Source: an uncultured Solobacterium sp.
GTDB taxonomy: Bacteria > Bacillota_I > Bacilli_A > Erysipelotrichales > Erysipelotrichaceae
Reading direction: 5' to 3'
Length of the DNA: 40,568 nt
NCBI GenBank assembly: GCA_900547815.1
Contig: URHY01000011.1
Location: 1-40,568 of the forward strand
The notes beneath the pieces are model-generated. The model did not search any database and was not told where the DNA came from. It was given only the letters and a program-made list of their open reading frames with translations. The position numbers and the translations under genes are program-made. Within the stretch, counting starts at the first letter, position 1. Every line of letters starts with the position of its first letter. This document shows positions 1 through 8,556 of the stretch, piece after piece.

Positions 1-130
1 ACCCTACAATTTTTGAAGCCAACTTTTAGTCGACCCTATCTAATTGCGGATTACCATTTTTTTTGAGATATAAATAAGATATAAATATGTTTTAATACGT
101 TATTTATACTTTATATAAAACACATTTTTC
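1..130. other. AT-rich intergenic stretch with tandem 11-bp repeat
   Basis: No coding region is supported here. The stretch holds a perfect tandem copy of AGATATAAATA (66-76 and 77-87). The first 40 bases are less AT-rich than the rest and contain ACCCTA twice (1-6 and 35-40), but I cannot assign them to any element. It lies just downstream of the stop codon of the leucine-rich-repeat gene, and I see no convincing terminator for that gene. Confidence 0.4.
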
Positions 131-1573
131 TTAGTTCGTAAATTTTTCGTAGAATTCCATACTCTCTAATACACTTGTATCCTGAATTGGATTATCATCT
201 AATCTTAGAGCTTCTAATAACTCTAGATTTTTTAATGGAGTCACATCAGTAACGTAATTTGCCTTTAATGTTAGAGAACGTAAATATTTAAGTTTTGATA
301 ATGGAGTTAAATCCGTAATGGCATTGTGATCCAATCGTAAATAAGAAATAAACTCTAGATTTTCTAACGGCGTTAAATCCTCAATGACATTATTATATAA
401 ATCTACATCACATAGATTTGTAAGTTCAGATAATGGTTTTAAATCTTTAACATTATTATTTTCTAAAGAAATGATTTCCAATTGTTTCATATCTTTTAAA
501 CAAGTAATATCCTTAATATCATTGCGGCCCACATTTAAATATACCATTTCTTTGGCATCCTTTAAAATACGAATATCCTTGATACGGTTTGTGAATAAAT
601 TTAAATGTTTCAATTGATGTGCATTCTTTAAGAAATTAATTTCCGTTAATTGACAAAACTTCGCATCTAAAGTTTCTAAGTGTTCTACATTTGTGAATTT
701 TTCTAAATTCTTTAAACGATTCTTAGACACATTTAACTCTTTTAAGTCACCTAAACTATTTAATAATGACATATCTTTGAATCCAGTTTGTTCCATAGAT
801 AACGATTCTAAATGATTTAATTCCTTTAAAAACATAAAGTGATCAGGTTCATTATAAGAAATGTTCAGCGATTTTAGGTTAGAAAATTCCTTTAATAAAG
901 AATAATCCTTTAAATATGGACAGTTTGAAACATTTAATTTCTTTAAGTTTTTCATCGATAATAATGGACTTAAATCAGACATTAAGTTTGTATTTAAATC
1001 CAATTCTTCAACATTCGAAAGATATGTTAAATCTTCAATATTGAATAATCGCATACCACCCATATCTAATTTTTTTAATTTTTTAAGTACACCTAAGATC
1101 GCATAGCTAAATGGACCATTTTCTGTGTTGATATGAACTTCTTCTAGTTTTTTACAATGTTCCAAATAAATCAAGCTATCCACTTTAGCCTTTGAAAGAT
1201 TCAATACTTCCAAATCAATCATGGCTGCAACACTTGAAATATCCATTGTATATAAGTTATTTCTTGATACATTTAATTTTTTAAGTTGTCGAAAGCCATG
1301 TAAAGCCTGCAAATCTCTTAATTGATTTCGTGAAACATCTAGACAAACTAAATTATGTAAATCACGAATGGGATCCAATGTCTGTAACTTGTTGTTACTT
1401 GCATTTAAAGTCTCTAAATTCTCTGCATACTGCAAACCTTCTAGAGTTGCTATTTCATGATCCTGTACTTCTAAGTGAATCAATTCTTTCATCAAATCTT
1501 CGGTTAGTTCTTCTTCTTTAACACGTAATGTACGCGCAATAACACTACGCAAAGCATCATCTTGAATAAGCAT
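131..1573 (-). CDS. Internalin-type leucine-rich-repeat protein without export signal
   Basis: The protein is almost entirely tandem leucine-rich repeats of about 22 residues (pattern LxxLxLxxNxIxDLxPL), running from about residue 35 to 465, after a short helical N-terminal cap containing RTLRVKEEELTEDL. Such repeats form curved protein-binding scaffolds. I see no signal peptide, membrane segment, LPXTG motif or toxin/effector tail, so unlike internalins it looks cytoplasmic. ATG at 1573 is preferred over the in-frame ATG at 1582, because the strong AGGAGGG (1584-1590) is 10 nt from the former and about 1 nt from the latter; the protein is then 480 residues. A TATAAT (1603-1608) lies upstream but with a poor -35. 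It stands alone, divergent from the cold-shock gene. The binding partner is unknown. Confidence 0.88.
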   Translation of the reverse strand: MLIQDDALRSVIARTLRVKEEELTEDLMKELIHLEVQDHEIATLEGLQYAENLETLNASNNKLQTLDPIRDLHNLVCLDVSRNQLRDLQALHGFRQLKKLNVSRNNLYTMDISSVAAMIDLEVLNLSKAKVDSLIYLEHCKKLEEVHINTENGPFSYAILGVLKKLKKLDMGGMRLFNIEDLTYLSNVEELDLNTNLMSDLSPLLSMKNLKKLNVSNCPYLKDYSLLKEFSNLKSLNISYNEPDHFMFLKELNHLESLSMEQTGFKDMSLLNSLGDLKELNVSKNRLKNLEKFTNVEHLETLDAKFCQLTEINFLKNAHQLKHLNLFTNRIKDIRILKDAKEMVYLNVGRNDIKDITCLKDMKQLEIISLENNNVKDLKPLSELTNLCDVDLYNNVIEDLTPLENLEFISYLRLDHNAITDLTPLSKLKYLRSLTLKANYVTDVTPLKNLELLEALRLDDNPIQDTSVLESMEFYEKFTN

Positions 1574-1651
1574 AAAACACATGCCCTCCTTTTTATATAA
1601 TCATTATAAACAAAATATGACACAATAACTATACAAAAATGTTATTTTTGA

Positions 1652-1680
1652 ATGACATTATTGTTAGAAAATGATAAAAT
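1652..1680 (+). promoter_or_regulatory. Promoter of the cold-shock gene with ~105-nt leader
   Basis: ATGACA (1652-1657), 17-bp spacer, TAAAAT (1675-1680), predicting a start near 1687 and a leader of about 105 nt before the ATG at 1792. A long 5' leader is typical of csp genes, where it can act as an RNA thermosensor. I infer the leader from the promoter position and did not fold it. Confidence 0.55.
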
Positions 1681-1791
1681 GAAAGCAGTTAAGGATTAGA
1701 CTCATATTCTGATTGTGATAAATGCTATTGTATGCAAATACTTTCTATTTTAACGGTCGAAGGATATTGGCTTAGTCCAGGAGGTATAGGC

Positions 1792-2004
1792 ATGAGCACA
1801 GGTAAAGTAAAATGGTTTAACGCTGAAAAGGGTTATGGATTCATTACCAGTGAAGATGGAAAAGATGTATTCGTACACTATTCATCAATCAATTCTGAAG
1901 GATTTAAAACTTTAGAAGAAGGACAAACTGTTACTTATGATGTTGTTGAAAGTGATCGTGGTCAACAAGCTAACAATGTCACAGTTGTAGATACAGCTGC
2001 GTAG
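1792..2004 (+). CDS. csp: Cold-shock domain protein (CspA family)
   Basis: A 70-residue single-domain cold-shock protein of usual family length. It has the two RNA-binding motifs of the OB fold: KGYGFIT (RNP1, about residues 14-20) and VFVHYSSI (RNP2, about 28-35), after the typical TGKVKWFN opening. Such proteins bind single-stranded RNA/DNA and act as RNA chaperones or antiterminators. The start is fixed by the CSD fold and by the SD AGGAGG ending at 1784, 7 nt before the ATG; reading further upstream in frame adds non-homologous sequence. It is followed by a strong terminator. Which Csp paralogue this is cannot be told from sequence alone. Confidence 0.96.
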   Translation: MSTGKVKWFNAEKGYGFITSEDGKDVFVHYSSINSEGFKTLEEGQTVTYDVVESDRGQQANNVTVVDTAA

Positions 2005-2020
2005 AAATTTGTTCGAATCA

Positions 2021-2042
2021 AGCGCACATTGTGCGCTTTTTT
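2021..2042 (+). terminator. Intrinsic terminator after csp
   Basis: Stem AGCGCAC (2021-2027), loop ATT, stem GTGCGCT (2031-2037), then a T run to 2042. The next gene's SD begins only a few bases later, leaving no room for a separate promoter, so that gene probably depends on readthrough. Confidence 0.85.
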
Positions 2043-2062
2043 CATGAAAGGGAGGGATTATT

Positions 2063-2533
2063 ATGTTAGAGCGATACGAAAAAGTTAAAGAATATGTATA
2101 TGGGCAATATGCCAAAATTTATAATGAAGATCTTAAGATTGCAGCCCTTACACATACCGCAAGTGTGGATTTATCCATCACTTTTATTGCGATGGCAAGA
2201 GGCACAAATTTAGAACGTGCTAAAGTGGCTGCCCTTTTTCATGATTATGCTCAATTTATCGATAATTGTCCTCATGCTCAACACGCTAAATTATCAAGCC
2301 TTCATGCTTATAAATATTTAAAAGAATGTGGTTTATTTAAAACAACTGAAATCGATGATATCACATATGCGATTCGACAACATTCAAAAAAAGAATCTTT
2401 TGACTCACCATTATGTGAAGCATTAAAAGATGCAGACGTATTAGCTCGATTTTTAGAAAATCCAGAAAAACCTCTTGTAGGAATAAAAAGACAGCGCCTG
2501 CTCAATGCCTGCGCTGACATTCAAAGTCATTAA
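2063..2533 (+). CDS. HD-domain phosphohydrolase (YqeK-like)
   Basis: A 156-residue single HD domain. The metal-binding set is visible: H31 (ALTHT), the H60-D61 doublet in ALFHDYAQF, H107 in AIRQHSKK, and D123/D125 in KDADVLARF. This arrangement is typical of the YqeK/HDIG group, some of which hydrolyse Ap4A symmetrically; the substrate here is not proven. The SD GGGAGGG lies just before ATTATT and the ATG. It sits about 20 nt behind the csp terminator and probably relies on readthrough. Its TAA stop (2531-2533) overlaps the stop of the convergent gene (2530-2532), with no terminator between them. Confidence 0.85.
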   Translation: MLERYEKVKEYVYGQYAKIYNEDLKIAALTHTASVDLSITFIAMARGTNLERAKVAALFHDYAQFIDNCPHAQHAKLSSLHAYKYLKECGLFKTTEIDDITYAIRQHSKKESFDSPLCEALKDADVLARFLENPEKPLVGIKRQRLLNACADIQSH

Positions 2534-3573
2534 AACTTTTGATAAAACAATTCGACACTTGCATCGAGTTGTTTTTTTAATTGATTAAAAACTTTCATAA
2601 ACAAGTCTTTATCGTAAACGATCCAATCAATATACGAAAAACTTTTACCAATGGCTCCACCAACTACTTTTCCAGCATGTACTTTAGAGATAGCTTCATC
2701 CAGTTGTTTTGATAACTTTTGACGATATAAAGCATCCTCTTTATTATGGAAAGGATTTGAATAATAAACATATCCAAATTCACCATCTTTACTACTAAGA
2801 TCTGCCAAAACCTCTTCCTTATTCTCAATTGTTTGTTCAACCAATAAAGGATGTGTTGTAAAAATCAATTTCATGTCTTTTCTTAGAGCGTCATGCGCAA
2901 AATCTTGAATTGGCTGATAAACCGAATAAATATCGATTGGCTTATCATATACTTTCCAATGATTTTTTTCAACAAGTGCCATGATTACTTCATAAAAATC
3001 CATCATTTGACAGAATTTCATATTTGAATCTGGCGTATCTATAAAGTCAACGCGGCAAATATATGCCTCATATGCAAGTTCACCAATCGCAAGTTCTAAT
3101 AGATACATACTCATTTCTTTTTTATTTTCAGGGTTTCCAATTAAGTTAAATCCAGGACAATATACTTTACAATCTAACATATCATTTTCAATTTGATAAA
3201 AGACATGAAAATCTGCCAAAGTATATTCTTCGTTCTTGATTTGAACCATAGCCTGAATCGCCTTTTGCGACATTGCTGGTAAACAAGCATTCATGATCCA
3301 ATTTTGTTTTACAGATTTTGGTGCAATATCACAAAGCATCTGACATAGATATTGTGTCGTCTTATTTGGACCTGTATCAAAGGTCATCTCAAAAGAATCA
3401 TAAAAATTTTCGACAAAGAAATGGGCACCACTCATTTCCATCACTTCTTCATCCAATTCTTGGATAATTTCGTTTAATTCTTCATATTGTTCTGATTTTA
3501 AATAATTAATGATCGCATCTTGCTTCTTTTCAAAATGCTTCCAGAACGCTAAACCATTTGTATAAGCACTCAT
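2530..3573 (-). CDS. Protein of unknown function, end of the suf operon
   Basis: I do not recognise this 347-residue soluble protein. It has no signal peptide or membrane segment. It looks like a mixed alpha/beta protein with an acidic, helical N-terminus (about 1-50). The second half includes GEFGYVYYSNPFHN and a C-terminal block AGKVVGGAIGKSFSYIDWIV. The FDTGPN and DCKVYCPGFN segments look like conserved turns. The SD AAAGGAAG precedes the ATG. It lies 16 nt behind the SGNH hydrolase and is probably the last gene of the long suf transcript. An enzyme or an immunity-type protein are both possible; I see no catalytic motif to decide. Confidence 0.7.
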   Translation of the reverse strand: MSAYTNGLAFWKHFEKKQDAIINYLKSEQYEELNEIIQELDEEVMEMSGAHFFVENFYDSFEMTFDTGPNKTTQYLCQMLCDIAPKSVKQNWIMNACLPAMSQKAIQAMVQIKNEEYTLADFHVFYQIENDMLDCKVYCPGFNLIGNPENKKEMSMYLLELAIGELAYEAYICRVDFIDTPDSNMKFCQMMDFYEVIMALVEKNHWKVYDKPIDIYSVYQPIQDFAHDALRKDMKLIFTTHPLLVEQTIENKEEVLADLSSKDGEFGYVYYSNPFHNKEDALYRQKLSKQLDEAISKVHAGKVVGGAIGKSFSYIDWIVYDKDLFMKVFNQLKKQLDASVELFYQKF

Positions 3574-3589
3574 TAAGTATCTTCCTTTC

Positions 3590-4210
3590 CTATAATTCTT
3601 GAATCACAGATATTAACACATCTGCAACTTGTTTATGACCACTTTCATCCATGTGGATACCATCTATACTTCCAGCAATCGCATGCGTGTCAATCACTTC
3701 TACATCAAAGTCACGACATCCTTTTTCTAAATAAGGCTTTGTGTTATTTAATATTTCAAAACCAGCATCCCCAAAATTTTCTTTCGTTCTTTCGTTATTC
3801 AACCCATCTCTATTCATTTTTGGTGGACAAACCACAAAAAATTGAGGCACTTTTGATCCATCCCGATAAATTTCCGGATTCAAAGCCCTATATAATAAGG
3901 TACGAATTCCTTTTTCTAAAGATATGGAATTTGTTGAAAATTGACGCTTCGCATCATTTGTACCCAACATAATGAATACAACATCAATAGGTGCATGCGT
4001 TTTTAATACCATCGAAATCGTTTTTGCACCATTACGATCTTCATCATAAGGATCATCTAAACATAATGTTCTTCCACATAAACCTTCCTCAATGATTTCA
4101 TGTTGACTTAACTCTTGTTTAATGAGCTGTGTGAAACGATTCTTTTGTCTTGAAGCATCCTTGGCATCATATCCCCAAGTGTTACTATCCCCATAAAATA
4201 ATATTTTCAT
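3590..4210 (-). CDS. SGNH/GDSL-family hydrolase (esterase)
   Basis: A 206-residue protein with the SGNH blocks: GDSN at residues 7-10 (nucleophile S9), G45 in GLCGRT, N85 in GTND (83-86), and the D183/H186 dyad in DGIHMDESGH. The opening [14 protein letters not shown] resembles the arylesterase/acyl-CoA thioesterase I-like group that cleaves acyl or aryl esters. There is no signal peptide, so it is probably cytoplasmic. Its ATG overlaps the stop of the formyl-THF cyclo-ligase gene as ATGA (4207-4210), implying translational coupling. The substrate is not predictable from the sequence. Confidence 0.9.
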   Translation of the reverse strand: MKILFYGDSNTWGYDAKDASRQKNRFTQLIKQELSQHEIIEEGLCGRTLCLDDPYDEDRNGAKTISMVLKTHAPIDVVFIMLGTNDAKRQFSTNSISLEKGIRTLLYRALNPEIYRDGSKVPQFFVVCPPKMNRDGLNNERTKENFGDAGFEILNNTKPYLEKGCRDFDVEVIDTHAIAGSIDGIHMDESGHKQVADVLISVIQEL

Positions 4211-4713
4211 CGTAAAATCCTGCTTTCTGTAATTATCATATCCAATTCAATATCTGTTGGTTTTACATCAAAAACCATTTCCTGTACATCAAAAGCTAAT
4301 CCAATCTTTAATGCTGAACTATCTTTCAAATATCGATCATAATAGCCTTTTCCATATCCCATGCGATATGTTTCAAAAAAGCCTACAACAGGCACTAAAA
4401 TCACATCTAATTTTTTTTCTTCACAAATTCCGATAGGTTCAATAGTTGAAAACTTTCCTTTAATTTTTTCTTCTTGATCCGAATAAAAGGCAATAGTTTT
4501 ATCATCTAACATTTTAGGTATATATAAATCAAAATTATTGTGAATATGTGAATATACATCTACTTCATTACGAATAGGAATATATATACCTATTTTTCCT
4601 TTTAAAAAAGGCAAAACACAATTTGTGATTGCCTTTTCCTTTTCAAGCCTTTTGGAATTTGATAATAAACTACGCCTTTGAATACACACTTTACGCTTAT
4701 CCAATGCTCTCAC
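4207..4713 (-). CDS. fau: 5-formyltetrahydrofolate cyclo-ligase
   Basis: A 168-residue protein of the MTHFS family, which converts 5-formyl-THF to 5,10-methenyl-THF with ATP and so recycles an inhibitory folate. The diagnostic [12 protein letters not shown] motif is at about 118-129, with LVPVVGFF just before it and a basic N-terminal helix. The start is uncertain: the GTG at 4713 lies inside the end of sufB, and a TTG at 4704 is an alternative; neither has a strong SD, so coupling with sufB is likely. It sits between sufB and an SGNH hydrolase in one transcript. The link to Fe-S assembly is positional only. Confidence 0.93.
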   Translation of the reverse strand: MRALDKRKVCIQRRSLLSNSKRLEKEKAITNCVLPFLKGKIGIYIPIRNEVDVYSHIHNNFDLYIPKMLDDKTIAFYSDQEEKIKGKFSTIEPIGICEEKKLDVILVPVVGFFETYRMGYGKGYYDRYLKDSSALKIGLAFDVQEMVFDVKPTDIELDMIITESRILR

Positions 4714-6100
4714 TCATATCTAATTTCAACATTTGATTTAATTCAACCGCATATTCCATTGGAAGTTCACGAGTAAATGGTTCTAAGAATCCCATAACAA
4801 TCATTTCTGTTGCCTGAGAGCGTGTCAACCCACGCGACATTAAATAGAACAATTGTTCTTCACTAATATTTGAAACGGTAGCCTCATGCTCAATTTGAGA
4901 CGTGTCATTATAAGATACATTCATTGGAACTGTGTCACTACGAGATTTCTTATCTAAGATCAACGTATCACATTCTACTTTACTCTTGGCATAGGCTGCA
5001 TTTTTTGAATGTGTTACCCAACCACGATAATTGACTTCCCCACCATTTCGTGCAATCGATTTTGAAATGATTGTACTTGAAGTGTGTGGGGCCAAATGAA
5101 TCATCTTGCTACCAGCATCCTGAATTTGATTTTCACCGGCAACCGCAATTGAAATGGTTGTTCCTTTTGCGTAAGGCTCAGCTAAAATACAAGCTGGATA
5201 TTTCATATTGACATGAGATCCAACATTTCCATCAATCCATTCCATATGTCCGTTTTCAAATACTTTAGCACGTTTAGTAACTAAGTTTAAAATATTGCTT
5301 GACCAGTTTTGTACAGTCGAATAACGACATTTTGCATTTTTATGTACATAGATTTCTACAACTGCCGCATGTAAAGAATCTTTTGAATATGTTGGTGCCG
5401 TACATCCTTCTACATAATGCACATCCGCCCCTTCATCGACAATAATCAATGTTCTTTCAAATTGTCCCATCGACATTGAGTTGATACGAAAATAAGATTG
5501 TAGAGGTTTTTCCAACTTTACACCCTTTGGTACATAAATGAAAGATCCACCAGACCATACAGCTGTATTTAGAGCTGCATATTTATTGTCTGTATAAGGT
5601 ACTAATTTACCAAAGTATTCCTTTAATAAATCTGGACATGTTCTTAAAGCAGAATCTGTATCTAAGAAGATAACGCCCTTTTCTTCCACTTCTTCTAACA
5701 TGTTGTGATAAACAACTTCACTCTCATATTGTGTAGAAACTCCTGCTAAAAACTTTTGTTCCGCTTCAGGAATACCTAGTTTGTCAAATGTATTACGAAT
5801 AGTATCTGGCACTTCATCCCAAGATTTTTCTTGTTTATCACTTGGTTTAATATAGTAAGTATAATCATCAAAATCAATTTCGCTTAAATCTGGTCCCCAG
5901 TTAGGATTTTGTTGTTTTTCAAAAGAATGATATGCATCTAAACGAAGTCGTAACATCCATTCTGGCTCATTTTTAATTTTTGAAATAGTACGCACCGTTT
6001 CTTCGTTTAAACCTTTTTGTGTTTTATATACACTTACATCCTCATCATGAAATCCATATTCATATTCACTAGAAAGTGCGATATCTTTTTCATTACTCAT
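4697..6100 (-). CDS. sufB: Fe-S cluster assembly scaffold SufB
   Basis: A 467-residue SufB, the main scaffold subunit of the SufBC2D complex that builds Fe-S clusters. Recognisable parts are the N-terminal [16 protein letters not shown] block, the beta-helix core ([30 protein letters not shown]), the conserved Cys in [10 protein letters not shown], and the C-terminal [17 protein letters not shown] and [14 protein letters not shown] stretches. ATG 6100 is preferred because GAGG lies 9 nt upstream; the in-frame GTG 6115 and ATG 6109 would place the SD inside or against the start. It overlaps the sufU stop by 8 nt. Last of the five suf genes. Confidence 0.97.
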   Translation of the reverse strand: MSNEKDIALSSEYEYGFHDEDVSVYKTQKGLNEETVRTISKIKNEPEWMLRLRLDAYHSFEKQQNPNWGPDLSEIDFDDYTYYIKPSDKQEKSWDEVPDTIRNTFDKLGIPEAEQKFLAGVSTQYESEVVYHNMLEEVEEKGVIFLDTDSALRTCPDLLKEYFGKLVPYTDNKYAALNTAVWSGGSFIYVPKGVKLEKPLQSYFRINSMSMGQFERTLIIVDEGADVHYVEGCTAPTYSKDSLHAAVVEIYVHKNAKCRYSTVQNWSSNILNLVTKRAKVFENGHMEWIDGNVGSHVNMKYPACILAEPYAKGTTISIAVAGENQIQDAGSKMIHLAPHTSSTIISKSIARNGGEVNYRGWVTHSKNAAYAKSKVECDTLILDKKSRSDTVPMNVSYNDTSQIEHEATVSNISEEQLFYLMSRGLTRSQATEMIVMGFLEPFTRELPMEYAVELNQMLKLDMSESIG

Positions 6101-6539
6101 TTTTTCCATCCTCACTTTCTTTAATCATTTCACGCATAGCCTTCCATCCAATTGTGGCACAATTGATACGATTGGCTTGTTTTCCAACGTTTTGAAATGC
6201 GATAGCCTCATCTAAAACGTCTTCATCATATTCTTTTTGATCAATCATCTTGAAATAATTGTCCATAATTTCTTTCGCTTCTTGAGTTGTCTTACCTTTT
6301 AATAATTCAGACATAATTGAAGTCGAAGCTGTTGAAATCGTACAGGCAACACCATCAAAACGAATATCATCAATTTTTCCATTTGAAATTTTTGTCTGCA
6401 CCGTAATATCATCAATACAAGAATCGCTCGCCATATGACGTGACATATAATCATCTTTGTCTGTCAACTTTTTATTACGAGGATAGTCATAATGGTCCAT
6501 AATAATCTGGCGCATCAACATTGGATCAATATTTGACAT
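6093..6539 (-). CDS. sufU: SufU zinc-dependent sulfurtransferase
   Basis: A 148-residue SufU, the Firmicutes IscU-like protein that takes sulfur from the SufS persulfide. The four zinc ligands are present: C41, D43, C66 and C127 (in SDSCIDD, VACTIST and [11 protein letters not shown]). The usual NPxCGD context is changed to SDSCID, so the Gly between C41 and D43 is Ile. It has the 18-20 residue insertion between the second and third Cys that separates SufU from IscU. ATG 6539 fits the upstream AGGAAGG better than the in-frame TTG 6545. It lies between sufS and sufB in the standard order. Confidence 0.95.
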   Translation of the reverse strand: MSNIDPMLMRQIIMDHYDYPRNKKLTDKDDYMSRHMASDSCIDDITVQTKISNGKIDDIRFDGVACTISTASTSIMSELLKGKTTQEAKEIMDNYFKMIDQKEYDEDVLDEAIAFQNVGKQANRINCATIGWKAMREMIKESEDGKNE

Positions 6540-6554
6540 AATCAAGCTTCCTTC

Positions 6555-7796
6555 CTAAAAGAAAATGCTGACACAGTTTTCAACTGTTGCATTCTTTAAA
6601 GCATCAATCAATTGATCGACTTCTTCTTTTGTGTTGTACAAATAAAAACTTGCACGACAAGTTCCCGGTGTCTTTAATACTTCCGGAAGTAATTTAGCAC
6701 AATGCTGTCCTGAGCGAACAGCAATACCAAATGTATTTAAATAGCTTGCGACATCTTGCGCAAAAATCATTTGATCTTTGTCCTTAACATTAAAAGTCAC
6801 AATACCACTCTTCGCATTTTCGTTATAAACAACAATATTCCCTAAAGCCTTAGCTTTTTCTAAGAAATATTCCTTTAATTCGACTTCATGCGCATGGATA
6901 TTCTCTTTTCCAATCGCATCCAAATAATCCATAGCTGCAGCCATACCAATAACACCTTCAATAGGCTGAGTTCCAGATTCAAACTTTAATGGAGTTTCCT
7001 TTAAAGTCAATGAACAAGTTTTGTCAAATCGAGCATTACTTTCTCCACCATAAAAAATCGGTTCCAACTGATCTAACCATTTTTTCTTACCATATAAAGC
7101 ACCTACACCAGTTGGCCCACACATTTTATGTGCACTAAATGCATAGAAATCACAATCTAAATCTTGTACATCAATATCTAAATGAGGTGTGCTTTGTGCT
7201 CCATCAATCACTAATAAAATGCCTCTTTCATGACAAATTTTCGCAATTTCTTTAACTGGCGCAACAAAGCCTAAAACATTTGATACCATGGCAATCGCTA
7301 CAACTTTTACTTTATCCGTTAAAACACTTTTAAAGTTTTCAACTGTAATTTTTCCATCTTCATCTAAAGGAATATAATCAATTTTTGTGCCTTTTTTCTT
7401 ACCAGCTTGCATCCAAGGTAAAATACTAGAAGCATGTTCACTCTCATCACTTAAAATGACATCCCCCTCATGTAAAAGTTGATTTGTAACCATCATCGCA
7501 ACAAGATTCAACCCTTCACTTGATCCTGAGGTAAATACAATTTCTTCTTTATATTTTGCGTTTAAAAATTTTTGTGTACGAACACGAGCTCCTTCAAAAG
7601 CAGCATCAACTTGTGCACTCATTTCATAATCACCACGATGTGCATTAGCTCCTAAGTATGTATAATAGTTCACTACAGCATCGATCACAGGTTGAGGCTT
7701 TAATGTTGTAGCCCCATTATCTAAATATACTAAAGGTTTGTCTGACATCTTGCGTGTTAAAATTGGAAAATCTTTACGAATTTTACTGATGTCCAT
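6555..7796 (-). CDS. sufS: Cysteine desulfurase SufS
   Basis: A 413-residue class V PLP enzyme that takes sulfur from L-cysteine as an enzyme persulfide. The PLP lysine is K224 in FSAHKMCGP, with H121 (SESEHASSILPW), D198 (VIDGAQS) and the RTGQ-like RSGQHCAK loop carrying the persulfide C366. The LDNGATTLKPQPVI opening is typical of SufS. ATG 7796 is chosen because AAGG is 9 nt upstream; TTG 7805 would abut it. The start overlaps the end of sufD by 14 nt. It works with SufU, encoded next. Confidence 0.97.
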   Translation of the reverse strand: MDISKIRKDFPILTRKMSDKPLVYLDNGATTLKPQPVIDAVVNYYTYLGANAHRGDYEMSAQVDAAFEGARVRTQKFLNAKYKEEIVFTSGSSEGLNLVAMMVTNQLLHEGDVILSDESEHASSILPWMQAGKKKGTKIDYIPLDEDGKITVENFKSVLTDKVKVVAIAMVSNVLGFVAPVKEIAKICHERGILLVIDGAQSTPHLDIDVQDLDCDFYAFSAHKMCGPTGVGALYGKKKWLDQLEPIFYGGESNARFDKTCSLTLKETPLKFESGTQPIEGVIGMAAAMDYLDAIGKENIHAHEVELKEYFLEKAKALGNIVVYNENAKSGIVTFNVKDKDQMIFAQDVASYLNTFGIAVRSGQHCAKLLPEVLKTPGTCRASFYLYNTKEEVDQLIDALKNATVENCVSIFF

Positions 7797-8556
7797 ATAA
7801 ACCAACCTTACTTTCCATTTCTTGACGAAGAGTTTCTTTCAATTCTTCATCTTCTACTAAATCAATGACAGGCAAGAAATAACCAACACTTAATAATCCT
7901 ACGGCTTGTTTTGTGCTTAAACCACGCGATTGTAAATAATACAACTGATCTGCATCTGGCTGACCAATTGTTAGTGCATGGCTAGCCTTTACATCATTTT
8001 CATCAATCAACAATAAAGGAATAACTTTCGTCTTATGTCCTTGTCCTAACGTTAATACTCGAGTGGCCTGGTGGGATTGTGCATCAAAACATCCTTTTTT
8101 AATATTTCCATTGGCAACCATTTGGTATTGTCCATGATCAAATAATACGGCAAAGTTTTTCATTTGACCATTTGTATGAGGCGCATTATGTCTTACTTCC
8201 ATATCACATACTTTCTCAATATGTTCCTGACATAATTGTCCACTTAAAATCTCATATTCTGCTCCTTGCTCTTGAAGGTCTACATAATGAGTCCATTTTA
8301 AAGGGCTTTTTTCTAGATCCAAGACACCCATTTGGCAATTAGCATCTTGTTTAAGTACCATATTAATATTTAATTCACATGCATTTTGGGCATGGTTTAA
8401 AATAAAGAATTTTGAAAAAGAATTTTCTAAACATTCAACTGTCAAATCTAATTTTGTACAATCTTTACTTATTTCTATTAAATAAGATTTATGATCATTA
8501 CTTTGAACTTGAACATTTAGTGTTTCATTATTATGAACATCTACGCGATTAAGCAT
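7783..8556 (-). CDS. sufD: Fe-S cluster assembly protein SufD
   Basis: A 257-residue SufD, shorter and less conserved than SufB but with the same beta-helix C-terminus: EVRHNAPHTNGQMKNFAVLFD, the ENDVKASHALTIGQ block with the conserved His, and YLQSRGLSTKQAVGLLSVGYFLPVID. It pairs with SufB and two SufC subunits. ATG 8556 follows GGAG by 9 nt and overlaps the sufC stop by 8 nt; the in-frame GTG 8571 would place the SD inside the start. The N-terminal domain is reduced compared with typical SufD of about 430 residues, which is common in short Firmicutes forms. Confidence 0.93.
   Translation of the reverse strand: MLNRVDVHNNETLNVQVQSNDHKSYLIEISKDCTKLDLTVECLENSFSKFFILNHAQNACELNINMVLKQDANCQMGVLDLEKSPLKWTHYVDLQEQGAEYEILSGQLCQEHIEKVCDMEVRHNAPHTNGQMKNFAVLFDHGQYQMVANGNIKKGCFDAQSHQATRVLTLGQGHKTKVIPLLLIDENDVKASHALTIGQPDADQLYYLQSRGLSTKQAVGLLSVGYFLPVIDLVEDEELKETLRQEMESKVGLYGHQ

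Noticed and set aside
1..60. Remnant of an insertion sequence
   Set aside because: No terminal inverted repeats, target duplication or transposase fragment can be shown at the window edge.
2063..2533. Toxin-antitoxin or CRISPR-type HD nuclease
   Set aside because: The protein is a lone, small YqeK-like HD domain with no Cas or toxin context.
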